A stretch of DNA of 64,000 nt, from positions 124,001 to 188,000 of the forward strand of contig QUIQ01000001.1 in the NCBI GenBank assembly GCA_003480165.1. The letters are read 5' to 3'. Shown one piece after another: positions 35,993 to 44,895 of the stretch. Below the pieces are notes generated by a model. It was given only the letters and a program-made list of their open reading frames with translations. It was not told the origin of the DNA and searched no databases. A program made the position numbers and the translations under genes. Position 1 is the first letter of the stretch. Each line of letters starts with the position of its first letter. Source of the DNA: Firmicutes bacterium AM41-11 (GTDB taxonomy: Bacteria; Bacillota_I; Bacilli_A; Erysipelotrichales; Erysipelotrichaceae).

Positions 35993-36033
35993 AAAAAAAA
36001 AGAGGCAAAATATTCAATTTTTTTGCCTCTTTT
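35993..36033 (-). terminator. Terminator of the superoxide reductase gene
   Basis: Thirteen-base-pair stem AAAAGAGGCAAAA/TTTTGCCTCTTTT (35998-36010 with 36021-36033), T run on the minus strand. It isolates the pilus promoter region from upstream transcription. Confidence 0.88.
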
Positions 36034-36039
36034 AACAGT

Positions 36040-36408
36040 CTAAAATTCAATTGTGGCCTTCCAAAGACCATGCAAATTACAATATTCATATACGGTAAGC
36101 TCTCCCGTATAAGAACCTAGATCAAAATGTGCTTCTGGTTTTTGATTTGCGTGGAGCGTTTGTTTATAAAGCGTACCATCTTTTAACTCTACCCAGATAG
36201 CTGTAATGTAATGTTCTGGGAGCATTGGATGTTCCACACTACCAACCTGTACCTTTAAGGTCGTTCCATCTTTTTCTAAATGAGGGACATGTTTTTCTTG
36301 TGCTGCATCTACTTCACCCGCAAAACATTCCACATAACCTTCCGGAACAGCTTCACCGAAAACAATTTCAATCACAGATTTTGTTTTTGTATTTCTATAG
36401 ACTTTCAT
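36040..36408 (-). CDS. Superoxide reductase (neelaredoxin/desulfoferrodoxin family)
   Basis: Reduces superoxide to hydrogen peroxide without making O2, an anaerobe's defence. 122 residues. The active-site iron ligands are all visible: EKHVP (Glu38-Lys39-His40), GSVEHPMLPEHYI (His60, His66) and YCNLHGLW (Cys110, His113). The N-terminal 35 residues have none of the four cysteines of the desulforedoxin centre, so only the one-iron centre is present (class III/neelaredoxin-like). Strong AGGAGGG ribosome site. It follows a run of same-strand genes but has a TATAAT box (36437-36432) of its own. Confidence 0.92.
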   Translation of the reverse strand: MKVYRNTKTKSVIEIVFGEAVPEGYVECFAGEVDAAQEKHVPHLEKDGTTLKVQVGSVEHPMLPEHYITAIWVELKDGTLYKQTLHANQKPEAHFDLGSYTGELTVYEYCNLHGLWKATIEF

Positions 36409-36470
36409 AACTAAGCCCTCCTTCTATTTTTATTATAAAGGAAGACAGTACAAACTACCTAATAGAATGC

Positions 36471-36938
36471 TTACCAGTTTTCATCCATAAAAATAATTTT
36501 TGCGTGAATCTCTTTATCCACATCCAAAATCGCATAACTTCTAGGTTTACCATCCCTTGGGAAAGTAACTGATCCTGGATTCAATAAAAAGACCCCATCC
36601 ATTTTGCGAATCATAGAAGCATGGGTATGCCCAAAACAGACAATGTCACAGGCCAGATTTTTAGCCGAAGAAACTAAATTCTTTTCCCGGTTAAAATAAG
36701 AACAACGATGCGAGTGTTCCATTAAGAGACGATGATCCCCTACCCGAAGGATTCTGCGTGGAGGCAGATCCAGCCAATAGTCATTGTTTCCTTGAACAAC
36801 GATCCAATCCGGATAGTATTCCGGATCTTCGCAAAGATCGCCACAGTGTAAAAATAAATCCGCTTCGGGATGATGATGTTGAATTAAATCAAGAATCTCA
36901 TTATTGGCATGAGAATCACTAGCTACTACAATACGCAT
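36471..36938 (-). CDS. YfcE/MJ0936-family metallophosphoesterase
   Basis: 155-residue cytosolic phosphodiesterase with the two-metal signature: ASDSHAN (DxH), HCGDL (GD), VQGNNDYW (GNND), MEHSHR and CFGHTHAS (GHTH). This is the family of small manganese-dependent phosphodiesterases (YfcE, YsnB); the natural substrate is usually unknown. The start has AGGAGT 6 bases upstream. It lies 8 bases after the VanY-like gene and is probably co-transcribed from uvrC onward. Confidence 0.92.
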   Translation of the reverse strand: MRIVVASDSHANNEILDLIQHHHPEADLFLHCGDLCEDPEYYPDWIVVQGNNDYWLDLPPRRILRVGDHRLLMEHSHRCSYFNREKNLVSSAKNLACDIVCFGHTHASMIRKMDGVFLLNPGSVTFPRDGKPRSYAILDVDKEIHAKIIFMDENW

Positions 36939-36946
36939 AAGTACTC

Positions 36947-37993
36947 CTATTCTTCATAGTTAGAAAAATCCATTTCTTCCATACATTGGTTACTGGTCTG
37001 CATCTTTTTGGCACAAGACTTACCAACATATCGAAGTACAAAAGGCTGGTATTCCATCTTGGTTTGATCACGTTTATCACTTGGATAACGAATCACAAAT
37101 CCATAATGATAGGCATTTTCTTCCAACCATACAATTAAATCCTGACTTTCTTGCGGTAAGGATTGAATAATACTTGGATAATCCAATTGGCCATGTACTT
37201 TTTCATAATCTAAACACGTACGAATCCATGTGGCCGTATCAAAAAAGGAAACCGTATAACCTAACTGCCATTCATTTTGCCCAGCTGGCAAATAGAAATG
37301 ACTCACACTATCTTGACCATAGGTTTGAATCAATTGGGTAACCATTTCATTGATGGCATCATAAGACATATAGCCATTACTAACTTGTAAAGTACGACCA
37401 TCCATCATCGTTGCATAAGTATTGATCATATTTTCTAGATCACTTTGCATTTCCTGACAAACCGTTACTCCATTTGTATCTACAAGGTACCCCGGTTCAT
37501 AACGGTATACCGATTGGGATCCATTTAGAATCAAATACTTTTGACTCGGATCATCCATTAAACTTAAGTCTTCGTTATTTCCTAAATCATTTTCATAAAA
37601 GGAAGTCAGTTCCGCATAAGAATAATGTTTCAATAATTCACTTAAATCATCCCGTGAAAAATACTTCGTATATTTATTTACAAAATTGACAATATAATCA
37701 TTGGATTCTTCCTGAACCTTTTTGGCAATACTATATTCCTGACAATGATAAACATCAAAGCCATCAACATGAATGAATTTCATAAAGGTCTTAGGACAAA
37801 TATGTTGCGAAATCAAATAATCAATTTCTTTGTTGTCGAGTTTATCTAAAATCACTTTTCTTTGTTGCTCGGTCCCATAGGGATATCTGGCTAGTGGATC
37901 ATAAGATTGGTTTAACTTCCAAAAACAGCCAATGGTAATACAGGCACAAAGCACCAACATGAGAATACGTGCAAATAAAACATTGTTTTCCAC
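36947..37993 (-). CDS. VanY/LdcB-like protein lacking zinc ligands (pseudo-peptidase)
   Basis: 348 residues: N-terminal TM helix (about 7-26), an alpha-helical mid region, and a C-terminal domain with the clear pattern of D-alanyl-D-alanine carboxypeptidases (VanY/LdcB): LQVSNGYMSYDAINE, then WLEENAYHYGFVIRYP, then RYVG. The zinc and catalytic residues are gone. SxHxxGxAxD reads NEWQLGYTVS (His to Trp242, Asp to Ser249), and EPWHxRYVG reads QPFVLRYVG (Glu to Gln316, His to Val319). I checked the first region at DNA level. It may bind peptidoglycan peptide without cutting it. It lies between uvrC (18 bases) and the phosphoesterase gene (8 bases). Confidence 0.82.
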   Translation of the reverse strand: MENNVLFARILMLVLCACITIGCFWKLNQSYDPLARYPYGTEQQRKVILDKLDNKEIDYLISQHICPKTFMKFIHVDGFDVYHCQEYSIAKKVQEESNDYIVNFVNKYTKYFSRDDLSELLKHYSYAELTSFYENDLGNNEDLSLMDDPSQKYLILNGSQSVYRYEPGYLVDTNGVTVCQEMQSDLENMINTYATMMDGRTLQVSNGYMSYDAINEMVTQLIQTYGQDSVSHFYLPAGQNEWQLGYTVSFFDTATWIRTCLDYEKVHGQLDYPSIIQSLPQESQDLIVWLEENAYHYGFVIRYPSDKRDQTKMEYQPFVLRYVGKSCAKKMQTSNQCMEEMDFSNYEE

Positions 37994-38011
37994 AAAAACA
38001 CCTCTCGGATA

Positions 38012-39775
38012 TTATAGCATATCTTTTTGGTGACATCGGTCATATAAAGATTGGGCTACCTCTTTTGGCAAAAGGCTCTCTAATTCTTCAATCGAAGCAC
38101 TGCGAATCCGTTTCATACTCTTAAAGTGATTTAAAAGCTTTTTCTTCCGACTTAGACCAATGCCTTCAATATCATCCAACATCGATTTCGTCATGCCTTT
38201 ATCCCGTAATTTCCTATGGTAGCTAATCGCAAAACGATGCACTTCATCTTGTATCCGGGTTAATAAAAAGAATAAACTCGATTCTCTTTCCAAAGGAATC
38301 TCTTCAAAGGCATCATTCATTAAAGCACGAGTGGTATGTTTGTCATCTTTGACCAAACCTACAATGCGTAAATCCAGTTCCAACATCTCACGAATCTCTT
38401 TGGCTGCAGCAATCTGTTGCGCACCACCATCGACAATCAATAAATCTGGCATCGATTTACCTTCTTTTAATAAGCGGAAATACCGCCGGTATAGGACTTC
38501 TTTCATACTATCGATATCCGAACGATACCCATCTAACTTATAGTGACGATACGAGCTTTTATCTGGTTTTCCATCTATAAAGACAACCAAGCCACTGACA
38601 TTATAAGATCCTGAAATATGCGAGTTATCAAAACACTCAATGCGATGAATCGGGGCATGAAAGATACGTTCTAACATTTGATTGGCTAAATCCAGATCTT
38701 TCTCTTTCCGGAAAACCATTTCAAATTTCTGTTCATGGGCCGTTTGGGCATTTTTCATCACTAAATCAACCAATTTCTTTTTATCCCCTCTTTGCGGAAT
38801 GAAAATCTTGGTCTGTAAGGAATCCTCTAGACCTTCTAAAGGTGTTCCTTCTGGTAAAAGGATCTCCTTGGGAATCAAGTTTTTTTGATAGTACTGCAAG
38901 ATAAAACTTAAAAAGGCATCCATTGTATCTTCATAAATCGGACTAACGGTAAAGTTTCTTCCTAAGAGTTTACCATCCCGAATAAAGAAACCTTGAATGG
39001 AAATATAACCATTGGCTTCATAATAGCCAAAGACATCACGATCTTTCCGGTCTTTAAAATCAATAATCTGTTTGTCTAACACATGATGTACCGCTTCAAT
39101 CATCTCTTTGATTTCCTGCGCTCTTTCAAAAGCTAACTGTTCGCTGGCTTCCTGCATCTTGGCTTCCAACTCTTTTAAGATCAAAGAGCCATCCCCTTTT
39201 AAAAACTGACGGATCTCATTGCGATACTGATCCATCTCTTGGGCATCTACTTCTTGTACACAAGGGGCTAGACACTGGTGCATATGGTAGTAAAGACAAG
39301 GCTGCTTCGGAATATGTTTACACTTTCGAATTGGCCAATAAGTATTGATCAAACGCACAATTTCACTAGCTGCTGTACTACTGGGATAGGGTCCAAAATA
39401 CTCATCTTTTTTATGCGTCACAGAACGAGTTTTTCGCACCGCAAAGTTTTTATCATGAGTCATCACAATATACGGATAACTGGAATCATCCATCAACATG
39501 ATATTGTAAGGTGGCCGATGTTTTTTAATCAGATTGATTTCCAATAAGAAAGACTCTTTTTCGGATTGGGTTTCAATAAATTCAAAATCGGCAATATGGG
39601 AAACCAAGCGTGCTGTTTTTCCATTGTGGGTTCCATGAAAATAACTACGCACGCGATTTTTTAATACTTTGGCTTTTCCGACATAGAGAATCTCCTGGTT
39701 TTCATCTTTCATGATGTAACAACCAGGCGAATCCGGTAATAAAGCCAGTTTATCTTGTAAATGTTTCGAGATCAT
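38012..39775 (-). CDS. uvrC: Excinuclease ABC subunit C
   Basis: Makes both incisions in nucleotide excision repair with UvrAB. 587 residues, full length. GIY-YIG nuclease at the N-terminus (SPGCYIMKDENQEILYVGKAK ... LKNRVRSYF), a UVR domain around 200-235 for UvrB binding, the RNase H-like endonuclease (IECFDNSHISGSYNVSGLVVF ... VDGGAQQI) and a C-terminal helix-hairpin-helix pair (LDDIEGIGLSRKKKLLNHF). It lies 3 bases after mutS2, with only a weak ribosome site. Confidence 0.97.
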   Translation of the reverse strand: MISKHLQDKLALLPDSPGCYIMKDENQEILYVGKAKVLKNRVRSYFHGTHNGKTARLVSHIADFEFIETQSEKESFLLEINLIKKHRPPYNIMLMDDSSYPYIVMTHDKNFAVRKTRSVTHKKDEYFGPYPSSTAASEIVRLINTYWPIRKCKHIPKQPCLYYHMHQCLAPCVQEVDAQEMDQYRNEIRQFLKGDGSLILKELEAKMQEASEQLAFERAQEIKEMIEAVHHVLDKQIIDFKDRKDRDVFGYYEANGYISIQGFFIRDGKLLGRNFTVSPIYEDTMDAFLSFILQYYQKNLIPKEILLPEGTPLEGLEDSLQTKIFIPQRGDKKKLVDLVMKNAQTAHEQKFEMVFRKEKDLDLANQMLERIFHAPIHRIECFDNSHISGSYNVSGLVVFIDGKPDKSSYRHYKLDGYRSDIDSMKEVLYRRYFRLLKEGKSMPDLLIVDGGAQQIAAAKEIREMLELDLRIVGLVKDDKHTTRALMNDAFEEIPLERESSLFFLLTRIQDEVHRFAISYHRKLRDKGMTKSMLDDIEGIGLSRKKKLLNHFKSMKRIRSASIEELESLLPKEVAQSLYDRCHQKDML

Positions 39776-39778
39776 AAG

Positions 39779-42100
39779 CTACTTTAATAGGACAATCGTT
39801 GCCCCTAGTCCTCCATCCGAAGGTCCCCCACTCATCTTACTTTTGACATTCGGATGTTTATCTAAGTATTGCCAAATGGCAGAACGCAGTTTACCCGTTC
39901 CCATACCATGAATGATCCTTACTTGTTTTAAACGATGGGCTACGGCTTGATCTAAGAAGTGGTCAACGGCATCTAAACCTTCTTCTACGCGCATACCAAT
40001 CACATTGATTTCCGTAGGGACTTTTTTAAAGACTTTATCGGCCGTATGTTGTTTAATCGTTGGCAAAGGTACATTCGGCCGTTTGATTTTAGTCAAACGA
40101 TTCGTTTTGATTTTCATCTTCATTCCATTGCTTAAAATCGTTGCTTCTTTTTTACGTAACTCCACGATTTCTCCATGACTGTTTACATCTTTAATTTGCA
40201 CATAATCGCCTACTTTTAAAGGTTCGGCTTTTTGACTGACCGGTGCACTTGGATTCATCGTATTTAAACTATGTAAGAGTTCCGTCTGTTTATGTACTGG
40301 ACCGCTTTTCTCTTGGCGTAACGAACGAATAATGGCTTTCGCTTCAGCTTGTTTCTCATCCAACATGACTTGCAGCTGTTCACGGTATTCTTCCTCTAAC
40401 TTAGCCTTTTTCTTATCCATCTTTTCACGATCAGCTTCGGCTTGTCTTTGCAGGTCATGGGCATTGGCAATCAGTTGATTAAACTTTTCTTTTTCTTGCC
40501 GTACTTCATTTTGCATCTTTTCCAGTTTTTCTAACTGTAAGTCTACATCTTTGGTGTTTTGGGCTTTGATGGCTTCGGCTTTCTCTAAAATAGCCGGATT
40601 TAAATGATATTGCGCCGCAATATAAAAGGCATACGAAGAACCCGATACCCCTTCAATATACCGGTAGGTTGGTTTTAAAGTTTCGCGGTCAAATTCAACA
40701 CTGGAAACCAAAACATTCGGATGGGTCTTCCCAAAGGATTTCACTTGGTTAAAGTGAGTACTGGTAACAATCGTGCAACCTTTTTGTATCAAGGCTTCTA
40801 AAATCGCAATAGCTAAACTTTCTCCTTCACTTGGATCAGTTCCATTACCCAACTCATCAACTAAGATAAATGAGTTAGACGTACTTAATGAAGTAATGCG
40901 GGCAATCTTGGAAATATGGCTGGAGAAAGTAGATAGATTATTTTCAATAGATTGTTGGTCTCCAATATCAAAGTAGAAAGAATCATAATATGGTACATGA
41001 GCACTATGACACAGTACCGGAAAACCGGCATGAGCTAAAACCATAAATAAACCAATGGTCTTTAAGGTTACACTCTTTCCACCCATATTTGGTCCCGATA
41101 TCATAAGACACGCTTGTTTAGCCGAGCAACGATAGGTATTGGCAACCACCTTCTTAGCATCAATTAACGGATGGCAGGCATGTTCAAAACTAAAGGCATG
41201 ATTTTTGGTCTGAAGTAAAGGAATACAACCATCTTTTTTATATGCCCAACAACCCTTGGCATAGGCTACATCCAATTGAGTCATTGAATCTAAATTGGAT
41301 AAAAGAGCCGTGGTATTTTTTGCGACTTGTTTGGTACATTCTTTGACAATGCGTTGTTTTTCACTTTCGATATCCGAAAGTAAAGATTGAATCGCATTAT
41401 TGGCTTCGACAAAGGCCGAAGGTTCAATATAGTAAGCCAAGCAACTTTGGCTCTGTCCATGCACCATGCCACCAAAGGCATGCTTATCTTGAGCCCGAAC
41501 TAATACACACAAACGACCTTGAATCGTTGTTGTCATATTTTCCATCAACTGAGAATTATGTTTTTTCAGAAAGATTTTAGCTCTTTGATTTAAACTAGAG
41601 CGTGCTTGCAGCAATTCTTTATGAGCCTGTTTTAAAAAAGGAGAAGCATTATCTTTTACATTTCCGGATAAATCAATCTTTTCTTCAATAAAGCGCACTA
41701 AAGAACCACAAAAATCCATACTCTGGGCAATTTCTTTCATGGACTGGGCTTCCGTTTTATCCAGGGTTTGTGCAACATTGCGACAGGCATGCAGAAATAA
41801 GACAATCGCATAGAGCTCTTGTCCATTTAAGGTCATCTGTTTGGTCGCTTTTTGTAAGGAGAGAGAAATATCACTGACGCCGGCAAAGTTTAATAAACTA
41901 CCTTGGCGTTCTAACTCCATCGCTTCTTTTGATAGTTTTAACAACCTTTGAATTTCAATCAAATTCTTTAAAGGCAAGGCTTCTTGAATAGCTTGTTTGG
42001 AACAAGAAAAAGAAGCAAAACTGGCAATTTGCTTCAAGACTTTATCATAATCAATTGCTTGACTTAATTCGTTATAGAAGGACGAATCTTTGTATTCCAT
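39779..42100 (-). CDS. mutS2: MutS2, endonuclease/ribosome-rescue ATPase
   Basis: 773 residues. MutS-like core without the mismatch-binding domain, with Walker A ISGPNMGGKSVTLKT, Walker B FILVDELGNGTDPSEGE, a long coiled coil (about 500-600) and a C-terminal Smr nuclease domain (LDAVDHFLDQAVAH ... VRIIHGMGTGKLR). Known roles: limiting recombination and, in Bacillus, splitting collided ribosomes. ATG 42100 has GAGGAAG upstream, so it truly overlaps the cvpA end by 37 bases. This cvpA-mutS2 pairing is conserved in Firmicutes. Confidence 0.96.
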   Translation of the reverse strand: MEYKDSSFYNELSQAIDYDKVLKQIASFASFSCSKQAIQEALPLKNLIEIQRLLKLSKEAMELERQGSLLNFAGVSDISLSLQKATKQMTLNGQELYAIVLFLHACRNVAQTLDKTEAQSMKEIAQSMDFCGSLVRFIEEKIDLSGNVKDNASPFLKQAHKELLQARSSLNQRAKIFLKKHNSQLMENMTTTIQGRLCVLVRAQDKHAFGGMVHGQSQSCLAYYIEPSAFVEANNAIQSLLSDIESEKQRIVKECTKQVAKNTTALLSNLDSMTQLDVAYAKGCWAYKKDGCIPLLQTKNHAFSFEHACHPLIDAKKVVANTYRCSAKQACLMISGPNMGGKSVTLKTIGLFMVLAHAGFPVLCHSAHVPYYDSFYFDIGDQQSIENNLSTFSSHISKIARITSLSTSNSFILVDELGNGTDPSEGESLAIAILEALIQKGCTIVTSTHFNQVKSFGKTHPNVLVSSVEFDRETLKPTYRYIEGVSGSSYAFYIAAQYHLNPAILEKAEAIKAQNTKDVDLQLEKLEKMQNEVRQEKEKFNQLIANAHDLQRQAEADREKMDKKKAKLEEEYREQLQVMLDEKQAEAKAIIRSLRQEKSGPVHKQTELLHSLNTMNPSAPVSQKAEPLKVGDYVQIKDVNSHGEIVELRKKEATILSNGMKMKIKTNRLTKIKRPNVPLPTIKQHTADKVFKKVPTEINVIGMRVEEGLDAVDHFLDQAVAHRLKQVRIIHGMGTGKLRSAIWQYLDKHPNVKSKMSGGPSDGGLGATIVLLK

Positions 42101-42591
42101 AATAATTTCACTTCCTCTTGGAGAACATTTTTCCCTTTTAAGACCATACTTTGTGCTTCATAGGCTTTACCATTTTCGACAAAAGGTAATTCGACAAAGG
42201 CAAACCAGCATTGTAAAACGACACATACTTCAAGCAGGCCAATACATAAACCACCTAAATGATTGATAAAAGATAAAGGCCCATGTTTCTTCTTTTTATC
42301 GATAAAAAGAATATGCCGAAAGATGGATAAAAGTATGCGGCAGCCAATAAAACATAGAAAGAACCATGCCAGCTGATTCAAAGCACTCGTAAAATAACGA
42401 CTAGGAACTAAAGTAGTCATTTGCGCAAAATGATCATACGATAACCAGGCAACAATAAAAGATGCCACAAAGGCTACGATCCCAAAGATCTGCGCAAACA
42501 ATCCCTTACGATAGGCATGGATGCATATGAGTAACGATACCACAAAGAAAATGGCATCGTATAAGATAAAATAATTGGTCTGTAAGTTCAT
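42064..42591 (-). CDS. CvpA-family membrane protein
   Basis: 175 residues with four predicted TM helices (about 9-26, 31-50, 70-90, 105-130), fitting the CvpA (colicin V production) family. Its position before mutS2 and divergent from rnhC matches the Bacillus rnhC-zapA-yshB(cvpA)-polX-mutS2 neighbourhood with zapA and polX missing. Molecular function is not established for this family. Its end overlaps mutS2 by 37 bases. The divergent start of rnhC is 54 bases away. Confidence 0.82.
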   Translation of the reverse strand: MNLQTNYFILYDAIFFVVSLLICIHAYRKGLFAQIFGIVAFVASFIVAWLSYDHFAQMTTLVPSRYFTSALNQLAWFFLCFIGCRILLSIFRHILFIDKKKKHGPLSFINHLGGLCIGLLEVCVVLQCWFAFVELPFVENGKAYEAQSMVLKGKNVLQEEVKLLWNTKIRPSITN

Positions 42592-42630
42592 CGGGTAAAT
42601 CTTAACATAATTTTGTGGGAATGAAAAATG

Positions 42631-42639
42631 TGTTACACT
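42631..42639 (+). promoter_or_regulatory. rnhC extended -10, leaderless spacing
   Basis: TGTTACACT (TGn plus TACACT) ends 6 bases before the ATG at 42646. No usable ribosome site lies between. Confidence 0.5.
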
Positions 42640-42645
42640 AGGGCT

Positions 42646-43497
42646 ATGACAACACTCACAAAAACCTTAAGTAAAGAAGAAATACAGGCTTTAAAGACCC
42701 GCTGTAAAGGTCAGATTCTCAGCGAAAAAAAGCCAGAGTATGCCTACTATCAAATCAAAACCAGGGAATGTACCATTACGGCTTATACCTCGGGTAAAGT
42801 AGTCTTTCAAGGCAAGGACCTTTCCTGGTTAGAACCGGAAAAGCCCATTGTAAAGAGTACCTATCCCCAAGCTGGTAGTGATGAAGTAGGGACCGGCGAT
42901 TATTTTGGTCCGGTTGTGGTCAGTGCGACTATTGTTACAGAAGATGTTGTTCCTACGCTACAAAAGTTAGGAATTCAAGATTCCAAACAAATTAACGATG
43001 AGAAAATTCAAGAACTGGCCCCCAAAATCAAGGAGCTTTGTCCCCATACGATTTTGATTGTTACGCCATTCAAATATAATCAAATCCATTTGAATCATAA
43101 TATGGTGGATATCAAATGTTTACTGCATAACCAGGCCTATATCAATTTGGTTCATAAAGGCTATACTCTGCCTGAGTTTAAAATCATTGACCAGTTTGTC
43201 CAAAAGAAAAGTTACTATCACTACTTACAAACAAGTCCCGAAGTAATTCAAGATATTCATTTTGAAACCAAAGCCGAGAATAAATACTTATCGGTTGCCT
43301 GTGGCAGCATTTTGGCAAGAAATGCTTTTTTAGAAACCTGGGATGCGATGGAGAGTAAATACCAGTTTCACTTTGAAAAAGGTGCTGGTAAAAAAGTCGA
43401 CGTATGCGCCCAAAGCTTTATTGATCAATTTGGTTTTTCAGCTTTAGAAAAGGTGGCCAAAATACATTTTGCGAATACAAAAAAACTAAGCTATTAA
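42646..43497 (+). CDS. rnhC: Ribonuclease HIII
   Basis: Cuts the RNA strand of RNA-DNA hybrids. 283 residues. An N-terminal TBP-like substrate domain (about 1-80) distinguishes HIII from HII. The catalytic core starts with GSDEVGTGDYFGPVVV (the DEVGxGD motif), with further acidic residues in IIDQFVQKK and AVACGS-type ACGSILAR. ATG 42646 is preferred to an in-frame ATG six codons upstream, which would overlap the -10 box. The stop lies in the loop of a hairpin shared with the convergent dCMP deaminase gene. Confidence 0.94.
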   Translation: MTTLTKTLSKEEIQALKTRCKGQILSEKKPEYAYYQIKTRECTITAYTSGKVVFQGKDLSWLEPEKPIVKSTYPQAGSDEVGTGDYFGPVVVSATIVTEDVVPTLQKLGIQDSKQINDEKIQELAPKIKELCPHTILIVTPFKYNQIHLNHNMVDIKCLLHNQAYINLVHKGYTLPEFKIIDQFVQKKSYYHYLQTSPEVIQDIHFETKAENKYLSVACGSILARNAFLETWDAMESKYQFHFEKGAGKKVDVCAQSFIDQFGFSALEKVAKIHFANTKKLSY

Positions 43498-43510
43498 CGG
43501 CTTAGTTTTT
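43481..43510. terminator. Bidirectional terminator overlapping two stop codons
   Basis: Eleven-base-pair stem AAAAACTAAGC/GCTTAGTTTTT (43481-43491 with 43500-43510). The rnhC stop is in the loop and the dCMP deaminase stop in the right arm. T runs on both strands. Confidence 0.88.
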
Positions 43511-43984
43511 TTCGGTATGTACTTCAATTTTGGTTTGATAAGTCAATTGAACCAGTTCTACACCGGCATCGCGAAACATCTTCTTGCTGGCGATATTGCC
43601 TTCGGTTCCATTGTATTTATCACTTTCATAAACAACGCAAGTAATTCCGGATTGAATAATAGCTTTGGCACATTCATTACAAGGAAATAAAGAAACATAG
43701 ATCGTACAATTCTTTAAGTCTTGAATGCTGTTTAAGATGGCATTTAATTCGGCATGGACAACGTAGGGATATTTGGTTTCTAAAAATTCCCCTTTGCGAT
43801 CCCAGGGAAAATCATCGTCATTACAGCCCTTGGGAAAGCCATTGTAGCCAAGACCTACAACCCGCTTTTCGGGATTAACGATACATGCCCCAACTTGGGT
43901 GTTGGGATCTTTACTGCGCAGAGCACTTAAGTGAGCCATACTCATAAAGTATTCATCCCAGCTTAAAACATTTTTTCGTTTCAT
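43502..43984 (-). CDS. dCMP deaminase (ComEB-like)
   Basis: Zinc-dependent deaminase turning dCMP into dUMP for thymidylate synthesis. 160 residues. Zinc site His77 and catalytic Glu79 in VVHAELNAIL, Cys102 and Cys105 in FPCNECAKAI. The N-terminal SMAHLSALRSKDPNTQVGA is characteristic of deoxycytidylate deaminases. Its start overlaps the rluD stop by 4 bases (ATGA), so it is coupled to the lspA-rluD operon. Confidence 0.94.
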   Translation of the reverse strand: MKRKNVLSWDEYFMSMAHLSALRSKDPNTQVGACIVNPEKRVVGLGYNGFPKGCNDDDFPWDRKGEFLETKYPYVVHAELNAILNSIQDLKNCTIYVSLFPCNECAKAIIQSGITCVVYESDKYNGTEGNIASKKMFRDAGVELVQLTYQTKIEVHTEKN

Positions 43985-44895
43985 AGATTATCCCTTTCTA
44001 GATCTTCTAAAATGCTTTTAAAAGTTGGATCTAAAGGTGCTTCAAAATGCATCTTTTCTTTTGTCGTTGGATGGATAAATTCCAAGGTACATGCATGCAA
44101 TAACTGTCCATTGGCTTCAATGGTTTTTCTTGGTCCATATTTTGGATCCCCGGCAATCGGATGATCGATATAAGCCATATGCACACGAATTTGATGAGTT
44201 CTTCCCGTTTCCAATTGACAGCGGATATAGGCAAAATCTTTAAAGTTTTCAATGACTTGGAAATGGGTAATGGCTTCTTTGGAATTCTTTGCGGTAACGG
44301 CCATCTTTTGGCGGTCTTTTTCATCGCGTCCAATTGGTGCATTGATAGTTCCATAGGTATGCGAGAACGGATGATGCACAATCGCAAGATATTCCCGATG
44401 ACAAGTCTTATCCGCTAATTGTTCACTTAAAGCTAAATGGGCAGCATCGTTTTTGGCAACGACTAAAAGCCCTGAGGTATCTTTATCAATACGATGCACA
44501 ATACCGGGTCGCATAATGCCATTGATGCCACTTAGATCTTTGCAGTGAGATAAAAGCGCATTGACTAAGGTACCATGTAGATGCCCCGGTGCAGGATGAA
44601 CAACCATCCCTTTGGCTTTATTAATAACTAAGACATCTTGGTCTTCATAAATTATATCTAAAGGTAGATCTTCGGCTTGGATTTCTAAAGATTCCAATTC
44701 TGGAATTTCAATCTCTACCTGATCGCCTTCTTTTAAAATATAACTGGCTTTTTCGCTTTTTTGATTGACCAAGATCTTCTTTTGGTCTAAGAGATCTTTA
44801 ACCCGTTTTCGCGAAAAGTCTAATTCTTTAGAAATGGCTTTATCTAAACGTGTGGAAGCCAGGGACGAATCTATTGTAATTTGTTTTGTTTCCAT
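43981..44895 (-). CDS. rluD: Pseudouridine synthase RluD family
   Basis: 304 residues with an N-terminal S4 domain (TRLDKAISKELDFSRKRVKDLL, about 14-60) and the RluA-family catalytic signature VHRIDKDTSGLLVVAKND. GRTHQIRVHMAYIDHPI is the C-terminal motif. Its ATG lies 25 bases inside the lspA gene; lspA-rluD is a classic bacterial pair. It overlaps the next gene by 4 bases. Of the three RluA-type enzymes in the window this is the most canonical. Confidence 0.94.
   Translation of the reverse strand: METKQITIDSSLASTRLDKAISKELDFSRKRVKDLLDQKKILVNQKSEKASYILKEGDQVEIEIPELESLEIQAEDLPLDIIYEDQDVLVINKAKGMVVHPAPGHLHGTLVNALLSHCKDLSGINGIMRPGIVHRIDKDTSGLLVVAKNDAAHLALSEQLADKTCHREYLAIVHHPFSHTYGTINAPIGRDEKDRQKMAVTAKNSKEAITHFQVIENFKDFAYIRCQLETGRTHQIRVHMAYIDHPIAGDPKYGPRKTIEANGQLLHACTLEFIHPTTKEKMHFEAPLDPTFKSILEDLERDNL

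Noticed and set aside
35839..36120. 93-codon plus-strand frame in the pilus promoter region
   Set aside because: It runs across the superoxide reductase terminator and into that gene on the other strand; low-complexity composition and no ribosome site.
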